A stretch of 64,000 bases of DNA from Limnohabitans sp. (GCA_030053945.1 JASGCW010000007.1:32119-96118), one strand, 5' to 3'; numbered from the stretch's first letter, positions 35,648 through 45,135 are shown. The notes: a model not told the origin generated them from the sequence alone. Made by a program: numbers and translations.

Positions 35648-35707
35648 CAAAGGTCATCTTATATTGAACTTTAAACTATGATATTTGTCATACTTTGAAT
35701 ATCTTTG
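35648..35707. promoter_or_regulatory. Divergent ccoI / FNR-like promoter with palindrome
   Basis: Leftward -7 box GACCTTTG (complement of 35648-35655), with TATGA-TATTTG-TCATA at 35677-35692, centre again 36.5 bases from the box end, as at ccoS. Rightward -7 box TATCTTTG at 35700-35707 serves the regulator gene, where the same palindrome lies closer (centre about -29), a place suited to repression or autoregulation. Confidence 0.72.
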
Positions 35708-35726
35708 CACTACCAATTACTGCACT

Positions 35727-36407
35727 ATGAGCAAATGCGAACAATGTATAGTTAGACAATTCAGTTCTTTAAAAGCATTAACAAAAGACGAGCTATTACG
35801 TATGGCAGATTGTAAAACGTCATACATCATCAAAAAAGGCGAACCTATCTTTGAAGAAGGCGAAATGACAAACGGTATATTTTGCGTAAAAGATGGTATT
35901 TGCAAAATGACAAAACTGAGTGCTAACGGAAAAGATCAAATCGTAAAATTAGCTAAAGCTGGTGAGCTATTAGGTCAACGCTCTATGATTAGTGAAGAGC
36001 CTGCTAATTTGAGTGCTGTTGCACTAGAGGATATGGAAGTCTGTTTTGTGCCAAAAAGCGAAATATTGAAATTCTTCAATCAAAACAATCAATTTTCGAT
36101 GAATGTGATGAAAACCATTTGTGGAGATTTGAAAGAAGCTGATGATCATATGGTTTCAATGGCACAAAAAAGTGTGAAAGAACGTTTAGCTGAAACGTTG
36201 ATTTACCTTGAAGAATCATTTGGTAACAATGAAGATGGTTCTTTACGAATACAACTCTCAAGAGAAGAACTCGCTGGGATGATTGGAACTGCTACAGAAA
36301 GCTGCATTCGTTTACTTTCTGAATTAAACAAGCAAGAACTTATAAGTTTATCTGGCAAAAAAATCACTATTAAGAATAAAAATCAATTGAAAAGAATATC
36401 AGAGTAA
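35727..36407 (+). CDS. FNR-like Crp-family regulator
   Basis: A 226-residue regulator. The ATG at 35727 is preferred over the earlier in-frame ATG, which would put the start inside the operator. Cysteines C4 and C7 in a CxxC, then C29, plus others in the roll (GIFCVKDGIC) could hold an oxygen-sensing Fe-S cluster as in FNR. The HTH reads LSREELAGMIGTATESCIRLLSEL; its recognition helix keeps the E and R of TGA-reading members. The gene diverges from ccoI and shares the palindrome with it and with ccoS, which makes it the probable oxygen-linked activator of the oxidase set. Confidence 0.85.
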   Translation: MSKCEQCIVRQFSSLKALTKDELLRMADCKTSYIIKKGEPIFEEGEMTNGIFCVKDGICKMTKLSANGKDQIVKLAKAGELLGQRSMISEEPANLSAVALEDMEVCFVPKSEILKFFNQNNQFSMNVMKTICGDLKEADDHMVSMAQKSVKERLAETLIYLEESFGNNEDGSLRIQLSREELAGMIGTATESCIRLLSELNKQELISLSGKKITIKNKNQLKRISE

Positions 36408-36416
36408 TATAACGAA

Positions 36417-36956
36417 ATGATGCTTATTCAAAAACATTCTGAAAATTGGAAATCAGATTTTGAAACTTTAAAACAAATACTAGAAGATAGTATTTCGCTT
36501 GTAAAAATTTCAGTAGAGCATATTGGCAGTACTTCTGTACCTAATCTTGACGCAAAAGCAATTATTGATATAGACTTAGTTTATTATACTACGACCGATT
36601 TTGAATTTATAAAAAGCCAACTTGTAAAAATAGGTTATTATCACAATGGCAATCAAGGAATAGAAGGCAGAGAAGTTTTTAAAAGAGTAAAATTTAAAAA
36701 TCATAAAATATTAGACAATATCACTCATCATCTCTATGTGTGTCATATAGATTGTCAAGAATTACAAAAACATCTTCTTTTCAGGAATTATCTTCAGAAT
36801 AACGAAATTGCCAGAATTGAATACCAAAATTTAAAATATAAAATCGCTATCGAAGCTGATCAGGATAAAAAAAAATATGCTCAGCTTAAAGAAAATCAAG
36901 CTAAGCATTTTATTAATGATATTATTTCAAAAGCTACAAAAGAAGCAACTTTATAA
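36417..36956 (+). CDS. GrpB/UPF0157 family protein
   Basis: A 179-residue protein of the nucleotidyltransferase-like GrpB family. It shows VEHIGSTSVPNLDAKAIIDID (residues about 37-57), the G-S-T-x-V core and metal-binding D-x-D, then HLYVCH further on. The biochemical function is not established in this family. It starts ten bases after the FNR-like gene's stop and its end overlaps the convergent GNAT gene by six bases. Confidence 0.85.
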   Translation: MMLIQKHSENWKSDFETLKQILEDSISLVKISVEHIGSTSVPNLDAKAIIDIDLVYYTTTDFEFIKSQLVKIGYYHNGNQGIEGREVFKRVKFKNHKILDNITHHLYVCHIDCQELQKHLLFRNYLQNNEIARIEYQNLKYKIAIEADQDKKKYAQLKENQAKHFINDIISKATKEATL

Positions 36957-37448
36957 AGATTTCTCCATCACATAATCATCCATAATATAATCATTACCAA
37001 TAGGAATAACTTCTTCTTGCGTAATTAAAAACCCTTTATTTTCATAAAACTTTTGGGCTTTATTATATTTGTTCACATTCAGAAACAAAATAGAATTTCC
37101 AGCCTGTTTTGCTCTATCTTCAACCTCTTCTAAAAGAAATTTCCCAACACCTTTACCTTGAGTATTAGGCATTACATAAATTTTGTGCAATTTAGTTTTA
37201 CCTATAGCTTTACAATTTATTTCATAGGAGGCAAAACCTAAATACTGACCGTTTTCTTCTGCTAACAAAAAAATATGTCCATTTTCAAACTGATTTTCTA
37301 ATGAAGCGATTGAATAAAAATTTTCTAACATATAATCTAACTGCGCCTCCGAAAGAATTTCAGCATATGCATCTGGCCATATTTTATAAGCTAAATCTTG
37401 AATAATCTTTAATTGAGGTTTTGTTGTAAGAATAATTTGCATAGTCAT
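36951..37448 (-). CDS. GNAT acetyltransferase
   Basis: A 165-residue N-acetyltransferase. The acetyl-CoA binding loop reads VMPNTQGKGVGKFLL with the Q/R-x-x-G-x-G/A core, followed by a helix and the final FYENKGF-(L) strand of the fold. The start is taken at 37448; another ATG lies six bases downstream. Substrate unknown. It is leftward, flanked by the GrpB and mini-GrpE genes. Confidence 0.82.
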   Translation of the reverse strand: MTMQIILTTKPQLKIIQDLAYKIWPDAYAEILSEAQLDYMLENFYSIASLENQFENGHIFLLAEENGQYLGFASYEINCKAIGKTKLHKIYVMPNTQGKGVGKFLLEEVEDRAKQAGNSILFLNVNKYNKAQKFYENKGFLITQEEVIPIGNDYIMDDYVMEKSL

Positions 37449-37499
37449 AGATTTAAATATATTTGCAAAAAAGTAATTTATTTTAAACACCTAAATAAT

Positions 37500-37790
37500 A
37501 TGATTATTATCATAAATCAACTATTTGAGATAGAAAAAAAAGCCAAAGATAATGATTTAAGCCTTTTTGATAGAAATTTTGATAGAATCCATTCGGAAAT
37601 TGAAGAAATGGGATATATAATAAATAATCCTTTAGGAAAAAAATATGATGAACGTGATACTTCTATTGAGGCAAGTTTAGTAGGTAACTCAACATCACTC
37701 ACGATAACAAAGGTTTTAAGACCTATAATTTTCTTTAAAGAAGGAGATCAAATAACGTTAGTTCAAAAAGGAATTGTAATCGCTGAATAA
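37500..37790 (+). CDS. Miniature GrpE-like protein
   Basis: A 96-residue protein. After a short helix (IEKKAKDNDLSLFDRNFDRIH) comes a stretch with the order of GrpE's C-terminal beta-wing: GYIINNPLGKKYDERDTSIEAS, a valine/threonine-rich strand, then VLRPIIFFKEGDQITLVQKGIVIAE. GrpE has a long dimerising helix before this domain; here it is almost absent. The stop is three bases ahead of the Hsp70 start, so it is a natural partner, probably a reduced nucleotide-exchange factor. An earlier in-frame ATG lies in the GNAT gene's 5' region and is less likely. Confidence 0.6.
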   Translation: MIIIINQLFEIEKKAKDNDLSLFDRNFDRIHSEIEEMGYIINNPLGKKYDERDTSIEASLVGNSTSLTITKVLRPIIFFKEGDQITLVQKGIVIAE

Positions 37791-37792
37791 CT

Positions 37793-40285
37793 ATGGAAAA
37801 TATAAACTTCGGAATTGATTTAGGGACCACAAATTCAGGAATTTGCAAATTTGAAGATGGAAAAATTCAAATCTTTAAAAACCCTGTTGGATTTTCAGAT
37901 ACATTACCCTCTGCTATTTCTTTTAGAAAAAGTCGTATAAGTATAGGTGGTAAAGCTAGAGAAATGATGGGTAAAACTAATACAGATGTTTTTACTGCAT
38001 TTAAAAGAAAAATGGGTACAGACCATCAATATTTGATTAGCGAAACAAACGAATCAAAATCTGCTATAGATCTATCAGCGATGATTCTAAAAGAATTATC
38101 AAGTTTTGTAACTGATGAAAAAATTGAATCAGTAATAATTACTATACCTGCTTCCTTTGACACCATTCAATCTAATGCGACAAAAAAAGCTGGACATCAA
38201 GCTGGTTTTTCTGAAGTAGTTTTATTACAAGAACCTATAGCCGCTTGTTTAGCTTATGCTAATTACCACGAACAAGAAAATCAGGTTGAAAAAAACTGGT
38301 TAGTATATGATTTTGGAGGTGGAACTTTTGATACAGCTTTAGTTAAAATTAACGAAAGAGAACTAAAAGTAATAGACCATCAAGGAAATAATTTTTTAGG
38401 CGGTGTTGATTTAGATCATTTACTTATTGAAAAGTTAATTACACCAAGTATCGAAGATTTTTTAGGAGAATCAGATCTTTACAAAAAGATGATGTCAAGT
38501 ACAGATTCTTCTTATCATAAATTATATTATGAATTACTCTATAAAGCCGAAGAAATAAAAAAAGAATTATCCATAAAAGAATCTGTCACAACTGAATTAG
38601 AACTAAATGATGGAGATGACTTAATTGAATTTACCGTTACAAGGAAAGATTTTAACGAAGCAATCCATAAAAAAGTAGAAGAATCAATCGAATTAATTCA
38701 CAAACTACTTTTTGAAAATGAAAAATCAATAACAGATATTGAAAGAATAATTCTTGTAGGTGGTACAACTTATATACCTTATATTAGAGAACGACTAAAA
38801 GAAGTTTTTAATATAACGGTAGATAATTCTATAGATCCTACTACTGCTGTAATGGTAGGTGCTGCTTACTATGCTGGTAGTAAAGCCAAAGAAGTAAGTT
38901 TGAATAAATTACAAGAAATCCAACAAGAAACACCCAATATTGAAAACACAGCAAATTTTCAAGTCATTTATGAAACAAACACACAGGATAATGATGAACT
39001 AATATCGGTTATTTCTAATTCGGAAGCCCAATTTTTTTATAGAATAATACGCAAAGATGGAGGGTTTGATACAGGTATTACTTCATTTCAAGGAAAATTT
39101 AACGAATTTGTAAAAATTTTACCAAAATCAAGAAATCAGTTCTTTTTGACCATTTTTGATCAAAATCAAAATATGATTTATGAAAATAAAACTATTTTTA
39201 TAAATCATGGAGTTTATAATATTTCTGGTCAACCATTACCTAATGATATTTGTCTAGAAGTAGATGATAGTTTTGGAGAGACTTATTTAGAAAAAATATT
39301 TTCTAAAAATGATATTTTACCATTATCTAAAACAATATACAAGACCACTTCTAAAAATTTTATTAAAGACTCAAACGATAAATTAATTATCAATGTTACA
39401 GAAGGTAAATCAGGCACACTACCCGGTAGTAACATGACTATAGGTTATATAGAGATTAATAGCAAAGAGATGCCTCATAACCTATTAAAAGGAATGGATA
39501 TTGAAATTAAATTTGCTATAAGTGAGTCTAGAGATTTAACAGTTTCGGTATATATAAGTTCGATTGATTTTGAGATTAAAGAGGTTTTTAATCCACATTC
39601 TAAGAGTATCAATAAAAACAAATTCCTTAAAGACATTGATATAACCATTAGAGAAATTGATACTGAATTAGATAATGCTGAATTTGATGAAGATAATTAT
39701 GCTTACTATGGACAACTTAAGAAAATTAAAGACGAACTAGTTAAAATAGATTTGGAATTAATCGAAGTAGAGGAAAATGAATCAACAGAAAGAATTTTTC
39801 AGCTAGATGAACGTAAAAGAACAGCTTTGCAGCAATATGATGGTCTTATGAGGCATAAAGCTGTTATTGCTGAGATTGAAGAATATAACATTTCTAAAGC
39901 AAGCTTAATTACCATTTTAGACGATGCATCTCCCAGACAGGCCGAACAATTTCAAAAAATAGTAAAAAACGAAAAATATATTCTAGAATCTAACGAAAAA
40001 TCAATAATAAAAGGAAAAATCAAAGAACTTGATTTGTTGTATCGTGATATATATTATAAAAAAGACGAATCCTATGCTAATTTATATTATCACTATAAAT
40101 ATAAATCAGCTAACGAATATTCTAACCCACTTAAATTGAACCAATTAATTGAAGCTGGTGACAAAGCAATAGAACAGGGTAATTTTAAAGAAGTAAAATA
40201 CATTGTTTATGAAATGTATAATTTACTGATTGTAAAACCAAAAGATAGTTTTGAAGATAAAGATGGAAATTTAGGTTTAAAGTAG
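37793..40285 (+). CDS. Atypical Hsp70 with an inserted domain and long helical tail
   Basis: An 830-residue Hsp70-type ATPase. The nucleotide-binding domain (about 1-375) has IDLGTTNSG (8-16), the VYDFGGGTFD phosphate-2 loop near 171, and the VGGTTYIP adenosine motif near 323. Between it and a recognisable substrate-binding beta domain (about 480-605, with LPLSKTIYKTT and INVTEGKSGT) lies an extra segment (about 380-475) with strand-like make-up. The tail (605-830) is highly charged and mostly helical, unlike the short DnaK lid. It is adjacent to the mini-GrpE gene and lacks a DnaJ neighbour. The client is unknown. Confidence 0.82.
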   Translation: MENINFGIDLGTTNSGICKFEDGKIQIFKNPVGFSDTLPSAISFRKSRISIGGKAREMMGKTNTDVFTAFKRKMGTDHQYLISETNESKSAIDLSAMILKELSSFVTDEKIESVIITIPASFDTIQSNATKKAGHQAGFSEVVLLQEPIAACLAYANYHEQENQVEKNWLVYDFGGGTFDTALVKINERELKVIDHQGNNFLGGVDLDHLLIEKLITPSIEDFLGESDLYKKMMSSTDSSYHKLYYELLYKAEEIKKELSIKESVTTELELNDGDDLIEFTVTRKDFNEAIHKKVEESIELIHKLLFENEKSITDIERIILVGGTTYIPYIRERLKEVFNITVDNSIDPTTAVMVGAAYYAGSKAKEVSLNKLQEIQQETPNIENTANFQVIYETNTQDNDELISVISNSEAQFFYRIIRKDGGFDTGITSFQGKFNEFVKILPKSRNQFFLTIFDQNQNMIYENKTIFINHGVYNISGQPLPNDICLEVDDSFGETYLEKIFSKNDILPLSKTIYKTTSKNFIKDSNDKLIINVTEGKSGTLPGSNMTIGYIEINSKEMPHNLLKGMDIEIKFAISESRDLTVSVYISSIDFEIKEVFNPHSKSINKNKFLKDIDITIREIDTELDNAEFDEDNYAYYGQLKKIKDELVKIDLELIEVEENESTERIFQLDERKRTALQQYDGLMRHKAVIAEIEEYNISKASLITILDDASPRQAEQFQKIVKNEKYILESNEKSIIKGKIKELDLLYRDIYYKKDESYANLYYHYKYKSANEYSNPLKLNQLIEAGDKAIEQGNFKEVKYIVYEMYNLLIVKPKDSFEDKDGNLGLK

Positions 40286-40292
40286 TTATCCA

Positions 40293-40614
40293 TTACGAAT
40301 GAAAATCTCTTTTAATCTCATAACTCCTAAACCACATTATTAAAATCAAAATAAAAAATAAGATTTGATGAATTAAGTAATCATACTTGTGACCATAAAA
40401 TGATTGAATAAAAGTCCTAAGTAGAGGCATTACTAATAAAGGAGGGATAAATAATAAAAGTACAAACTTTCCATTTTTATTTTCTTGAGTTAAATTAGTT
40501 CCTATAACTAATTTTTTTTGAAGGTAAACATTAGTTGCCTCTGTTAAAGAGTTAAAACTCGCCGAAGCAACTAATATTTTACCTATATAATATTGTTTTT
40601 TTAAATCTTGAATT
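40293..40614 (-). pseudogene. Leftward open frame without a start codon, membrane-like
   Basis: From a stop at 40615-40617 (complement), an uninterrupted frame of about 106 codons runs to the stop at 40293-40295. It has no ATG, GTG or TTG before residue about 66 (MPLLRTF). The translation reads like a real protein: polar N-terminus (DLKKQYYIGKILVASASFNS), then two hydrophobic stretches (FVLLLFIPPLLVMPLL and ILFFILILIMW). It looks like a fragment whose 5' end has been lost, or uses an unusual start. The 371-base gap between the Hsp70 and ferredoxin genes otherwise holds nothing that I can see. Confidence 0.45.
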
Positions 40615-40656
40615 TATTTTGAAAAAGGGAACCAAAACTTTTGACACCTCTTTTAA

Positions 40657-41007
40657 TTATTCATTATGTAAAAAAGCTTGTCTATTTAGAAGTGTTTCTT
40701 CACTTTCTACGTGATTATCGTCGGGTACACAACAATCTACTGGGCATACTGCTGCGCATTGCGGTTCTTCGTGAAAACCTTTACATTCTGTACACTTTCC
40801 TGGTACTATATAATAGATATCATCTGAAACAGGTGTTTGAGCAGCATCTGCATCAACTTCTGTACCATTTGGTAAAATTATTTTTCCTGATAATTTTGTT
40901 CCATCTTTCCATCTCCAATCATCAGCTCCTTCATAAATTGCTGTATTTGGACACTCTGGCTCACACGCTCCACAGTTTATACACTCGTCTGTAATTATAA
41001 TAGCCAT
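40657..41007 (-). CDS. 4Fe-4S dicluster ferredoxin
   Basis: A 116-residue ferredoxin with two clusters. The first has [12 protein letters not shown] at residues about 9-20. The second has [13 protein letters not shown]...CP, near 73-91, with the long insertion between cysteines that typifies 2[4Fe-4S] ferredoxins of the Alvin type. It carries low-potential electrons. It is divergent from the acyl-CoA reductase gene across a 101-base gap, and this pairing recurs in Flavobacteriaceae. Confidence 0.88.
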   Translation of the reverse strand: MAIIITDECINCGACEPECPNTAIYEGADDWRWKDGTKLSGKIILPNGTEVDADAAQTPVSDDIYYIVPGKCTECKGFHEEPQCAAVCPVDCCVPDDNHVESEETLLNRQAFLHNE

Positions 41008-41108
41008 TTTATTATTTGATTTTAGATATTAGATTTCAGATATTATGAAAATGAAATCATTATTTTTGTACAAAATTACATTGTAAACCACATATAAGCA
41101 AATAACTG

Positions 41109-42167
41109 ATGTCACAAATAAATAAAATTAAAGCTTTTATTGAATTAGGGAATTTTTTACGTCAATTTTCTTTAACTGAAAACAAAAAAAATCCTGATGT
41201 AAAAGGAAATGAAATTTATTTTGATGCGTTTATAGATTTAATCCAATTATCACAATCACATAATGGTTGGTTTACACCAGAACAAGTTTATTTTTCAATT
41301 CAATCTTGGGCAGAAGCATTAACAGAAACAAATCTTACTGAGTGGCTGTCTAAATATTCGTTTACCAACACTAATCCAAAAACCGTTGGATTAATACTCG
41401 CTGGAAACATTCCTCTTGTAGGGTTTCACGATTTTCTTTCAGTTATAATTTCAGGTCATAAAGCATTAGTTAAGCTTTCATCAAACGATCAAAAATTATT
41501 ACCTTTTTTAGCAAAATATTTAATTGAGTTAGAACCTGAACTAAAAAACTATATCCAATTTACAGAAGGTAAATTAGAGAATTTTGATGCTGTTATTGCA
41601 ACGGGAAGTAATAATACAGCTCGTTATTTTGAATTCTATTTCAAGGATAAACCAAGCATAATTAGAAAAAACAGAAACTCGGTAGCTATTTTAACAGGAA
41701 ACGAAAGCAAAGAAGATTTAGAAAACCTCGGTGAAGATATTTTCAGGTATTTTGGTTTAGGTTGTCGTAATGTATCTAAATTATTTTTGCCAAGAAATTA
41801 CGATTTTAAATTGTTTTTTGAAGCAATTTATAAATATGGGGATGTAATTCATTATGAAAAATACGCTAACAATTATGATTATAATAAAGCTGTTTTTTTA
41901 ATGAGTTTATTTCCATTGCTTGACAATGAGTTTTTAACTTTAAAAGAAGATTCAAGCTACTCCTCTCCTATTTCATCTTTATTTTATGAATATTATGACA
42001 ATCTTGATACCATTACATCACGATTAATTTCTGATAAAGATTTAATACAATGTATAGTCTCAACTAATCTAGTAGAAAACAGTATTCCGTTTGGGCAAAC
42101 CCAAAAACCAAAACTATGGGATTATGCAGATAATGTAGATACCATACAATTTTTATTAGGAATATAA
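41109..42167 (+). CDS. LuxC-like acyl-CoA reductase
   Basis: A 352-residue aldehyde-dehydrogenase-superfamily protein of the LuxC-like acyl-CoA reductase branch. The N-terminal half has the dinucleotide region (VGLILAGNIPLVGFHDFLSV), and the catalytic cysteine is C219 in FGLGCRNVSKL. Such enzymes reduce acyl-CoA or acyl groups to aldehydes. It is divergent from ferredoxin and precedes serC. The physiological substrate in Bacteroidota is not known. Confidence 0.85.
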   Translation: MSQINKIKAFIELGNFLRQFSLTENKKNPDVKGNEIYFDAFIDLIQLSQSHNGWFTPEQVYFSIQSWAEALTETNLTEWLSKYSFTNTNPKTVGLILAGNIPLVGFHDFLSVIISGHKALVKLSSNDQKLLPFLAKYLIELEPELKNYIQFTEGKLENFDAVIATGSNNTARYFEFYFKDKPSIIRKNRNSVAILTGNESKEDLENLGEDIFRYFGLGCRNVSKLFLPRNYDFKLFFEAIYKYGDVIHYEKYANNYDYNKAVFLMSLFPLLDNEFLTLKEDSSYSSPISSLFYEYYDNLDTITSRLISDKDLIQCIVSTNLVENSIPFGQTQKPKLWDYADNVDTIQFLLGI

Positions 42168-42170
42168 TTT

Positions 42171-42186
42171 ACGAAAACGTTATCGT
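42171..42186. promoter_or_regulatory. Imperfect CG-centred palindrome ahead of serC
   Basis: ACGAAAACGTTATCGT is complementary to itself at 14 of 16 positions. It has the CG-centred AACGTT core typical of LacI-family operators. It lies three bases after the acyl-CoA reductase stop and about 180 bases before serC. Confidence 0.3.
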
Positions 42187-42366
42187 TAATAAAGCGTGTA
42201 AGTATGTTCAAAACTAAATAAGCAATTGTTTTTTCGAATTCACGAAATTTGCATTGAATTAATCACACAAATCATAATCCTAATCAAACACTAACGCTAT
42301 CTATACCATAGGTAATTGAGTATTTGATTTTAATAAATAAGAATCAGATTTTAAAAGTAAACAATA

Positions 42367-43437
42367 ATGAAAATACATAATTATAGTGCAGGTCCTTGTA
42401 TATTACCACAAGAAGTATTTAAAAAATCATCTGAAGCTATTCTAGATTTTAACGGAATGGGATTATCTCTTTTAGAAATCTCACACAGAAGTAAAGATTT
42501 TGTTGCAGTTATTGAAGAAGCAAGAGCATTGGTTTTAGAACTTTTAAACTTACAAGGCAAAGGTTATCAGGCATTATTTTTACACGGAGGTGCTAGTTTA
42601 GAGTTTTTGATGGTACCCTACAACTTAATGAAAGAGAATGGTAAAGCGGCGTACTTAGATACTGGAACTTGGGCAAGTGGCGCAATTAAAGAAGCAAAAC
42701 ATTTTGGAGAAACAATCATAGTTGCTTCCTCAAAAGAAGACAACTATAGTTACATTCCTAAAGATTATGTAATTCCATCTGATGCAAATTACTTTCATTG
42801 TACTAGTAACAACACCATTTATGGAACACAAATGAAATCTTTTCCAACTATAGATTTACCTCTTGTTTGTGATATGAGTTCAGACATATTTTCGAGAACT
42901 TTAGATTTTTCAAAATTTGATTTAATTTATGCAGGTGCTCAAAAGAATATGGGTCCAGCAGGTGCTACTTTAGTGGTTGTAAAAGAAGAAATACTTGGAA
43001 AAACAGGGCGTTATATTCCTTCAATGTTAGATTATCAACAACATATTTTAAAAGAAAGTATGTATAACACTCCTCCTGTTTTCCCTATTTACGCTTCCTT
43101 ACTAACACTACAGTGGTTAAAAGCACAAGGTGGAATTGCTACCATAGAAAAAGTAAATGAAGCAAAAGCTGCATTGTTATATAATGAAATTGACAGAAAC
43201 CCATTGTTTACTGGAAAAGCTCAAAAAGAGGATAGAAGTATTATGAATGCAACTTTTGTTTTAAATGATGAATCACATACAGGTATTTTTGATGCTATTT
43301 GGAAATCGGCTGGAATTTCTGGACTAACAGGTTACCGTACAGTGGGCGGCTATCGTGCTTCAATGTACAACGCGCTACCACTTGAAAGTGTACAAGTTCT
43401 AGTTGATTGTATGAAAGAATTAGAAAGTAAAATTTAA
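42367..43437 (+). CDS. serC: Phosphoserine aminotransferase
   Basis: A 356-residue class V aminotransferase with the SerC pattern: HNYSAGPCILPQ start, HGGASLEF near residue 75 and the PLP-binding lysine K193 in AGAQKN-M-GPAG. It makes 3-phosphoserine from 3-phosphohydroxypyruvate and glutamate, the second step of serine synthesis. The dehydrogenase gene follows after 42 bases, so the two serine genes form an operon. Confidence 0.95.
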   Translation: MKIHNYSAGPCILPQEVFKKSSEAILDFNGMGLSLLEISHRSKDFVAVIEEARALVLELLNLQGKGYQALFLHGGASLEFLMVPYNLMKENGKAAYLDTGTWASGAIKEAKHFGETIIVASSKEDNYSYIPKDYVIPSDANYFHCTSNNTIYGTQMKSFPTIDLPLVCDMSSDIFSRTLDFSKFDLIYAGAQKNMGPAGATLVVVKEEILGKTGRYIPSMLDYQQHILKESMYNTPPVFPIYASLLTLQWLKAQGGIATIEKVNEAKAALLYNEIDRNPLFTGKAQKEDRSIMNATFVLNDESHTGIFDAIWKSAGISGLTGYRTVGGYRASMYNALPLESVQVLVDCMKELESKI

Positions 43438-43479
43438 ACTTTTACCAACAAAAAATTCAAGAGTAAACAAAATAAAAAA

Positions 43480-44439
43480 ATGAAGATTTTAGCTAACGAC
43501 GGAATATCAAATGATGGTATAACCCTTTTGCAAAATGCAGGTTTTGAAGTTATAACAACAAAAGTCGCACAAGAACAACTGGCTAATTTTATAAATATCC
43601 ATCAAATAGCTGTATTGCTAGTTAGAAGTGCTACCAAAGTTAGAAAAGAATTAATAGATGCTTGTCCCTCTTTAAAAATTATAGGTCGTGGCGGTGTAGG
43701 AAAAGATAATGTAGATGTAGATTATGCTATTTCAAAAAACATACAGTTTATTAATACTCCAGAGTCTTCATCAAATTCTGTTGCCGAATTAGTTTTTGCA
43801 CATCTTTTTTCGGGTGTTCGTTATCTGTATGACTCTAATAGAAATATGCCTCTAGAAGGCGATTCAAATTTCGAACAATTAAAAAAAGCCTATGCTAATG
43901 GGATTGAACTTAGAGGCAAAACTATAGGTATTGTAGGTTTTGGTCGCATTGGTCAAGCAGTCGCAAAAATTGCCTTGGGACTAGGTATGAAAATTATCGC
44001 TACAGATAAGAATGTTGAAAAAGCTACTATCAAAATAGAATTTTATAATAACCAAAGCATCGATTTAGAAATTACTACAAAACCTCTTGAAGTTTTATTA
44101 AAAAATTCAGATTTTATCACGCTTCACGTACCTTCTCAGGAAGGCTACTTAATTGCTAAAGCTCAATTTGAGAAAATGAAAGATGGTGTAGGTATCATAA
44201 ATTGCTCGCGTGGTGGAATTATTAACGAAGTAGATTTAGTTGAAGCGTTAGATTCAAAAAAAGTAGCTTTTGCTGGACTTGATGTTTTTATGGATGAGCC
44301 AACTCCCGCAGTACAACTTTTAATGCATCCTAACATCTCATTAACACCGCATATAGGTGCAGCAACAATTGAGGCACAAAATAGAATTGGCACAGAACTT
44401 GCTGAGCAAATTATCACATTATTAAGACACGAAATTTAA
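43480..44439 (+). CDS. serA: D-3-phosphoglycerate dehydrogenase
   Basis: A 319-residue D-2-hydroxyacid dehydrogenase. The NAD-binding motif [10 protein letters not shown] is near residue 158, the catalytic arginine in NCSRGG near 245, and the catalytic histidine in LTPHIGAAT near 290. It is a short type with no ACT regulatory domain, so feedback control by serine through that domain is absent. Its place after serC gives it the first step of serine synthesis. Confidence 0.9.
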   Translation: MKILANDGISNDGITLLQNAGFEVITTKVAQEQLANFINIHQIAVLLVRSATKVRKELIDACPSLKIIGRGGVGKDNVDVDYAISKNIQFINTPESSSNSVAELVFAHLFSGVRYLYDSNRNMPLEGDSNFEQLKKAYANGIELRGKTIGIVGFGRIGQAVAKIALGLGMKIIATDKNVEKATIKIEFYNNQSIDLEITTKPLEVLLKNSDFITLHVPSQEGYLIAKAQFEKMKDGVGIINCSRGGIINEVDLVEALDSKKVAFAGLDVFMDEPTPAVQLLMHPNISLTPHIGAATIEAQNRIGTELAEQIITLLRHEI

Positions 44440-44485
44440 AAAAAATTGTATCTTTAAAAGATAATTTAAAACAAAACTAAAAACA

Positions 44486-45127
44486 ATGGCTGGAATCTTA
44501 GACTTAATTAATAGTGATTTGGGTAAACAAATCATTGGTGGTATTAGTAACCAAGTAGGAACTTCTGAAAGCGAAACTTCCTCTGTACTTACAAGTGCAT
44601 TACCAACACTAGTTAATGCAATGCAAAATAATTCTCAAACAGAACAAGGTGCAGGAGGATTATTAGGTGCCTTACTAGGTGGTAAACACGATGGTGGAAT
44701 ATTAGATAATCTTGGAGGATTATTTGGAGGTGGTGGAATTGACACCGAAGATGGTGGAAAAATACTTGGTCACGTACTTGGTGGTAATCAAGCCGATGTA
44801 CAAAATGGATTAAGCCAGCAAACTGGAGTTAGCACTGATAAAATTGGTATGATTTTAAAAATGGCAGCACCCATCCTTATGTCATATTTAGCTGGTCAAG
44901 CTAAATCAAGTAATGTTCAAAATGGAACTGATTTAGGTGGTTTATTAGGTGGTTTATTAGGTGGTGGTCAATCTCAAAGTCAACCTTCTTCAACAGGTGG
45001 ATCAATATTAACTTCTATGTTAGATCAAGATGGCGATGGTCAACTAGGTGTTGGCGATGCTGTTGCAGCTGTTACAAAAAAAGGAGGTTTAGGTGGATTA
45101 TTAGGAAATCTTTTTGGAAAAAAATAA
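44486..45127 (+). CDS. DUF937 protein with an EF-hand-like loop
   Basis: A 213-residue, glycine-rich protein of the DUF937 kind. Helical N-terminal repeats (GISNQVGTSESETSSVLTSALP and GLSQQTGVSTDKIGMILKMAAP) alternate with glycine/leucine stretches (GGLLGGLLGGG). The C-terminal LDQDGDGQLGVGDAV matches a calcium-binding EF-hand loop. There is no signal peptide. Function unknown. It is 46 bases after serA and ends at a hairpin terminator. Confidence 0.82.
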   Translation: MAGILDLINSDLGKQIIGGISNQVGTSESETSSVLTSALPTLVNAMQNNSQTEQGAGGLLGALLGGKHDGGILDNLGGLFGGGGIDTEDGGKILGHVLGGNQADVQNGLSQQTGVSTDKIGMILKMAAPILMSYLAGQAKSSNVQNGTDLGGLLGGLLGGGQSQSQPSSTGGSILTSMLDQDGDGQLGVGDAVAAVTKKGGLGGLLGNLFGKK

Positions 45128-45135
45128 TTTTTTAT

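Noticed and set aside
40641..40994. Plus-strand gene over the ferredoxin
   Set aside because: It is the antisense of a clear cysteine-patterned ferredoxin and has no family features.
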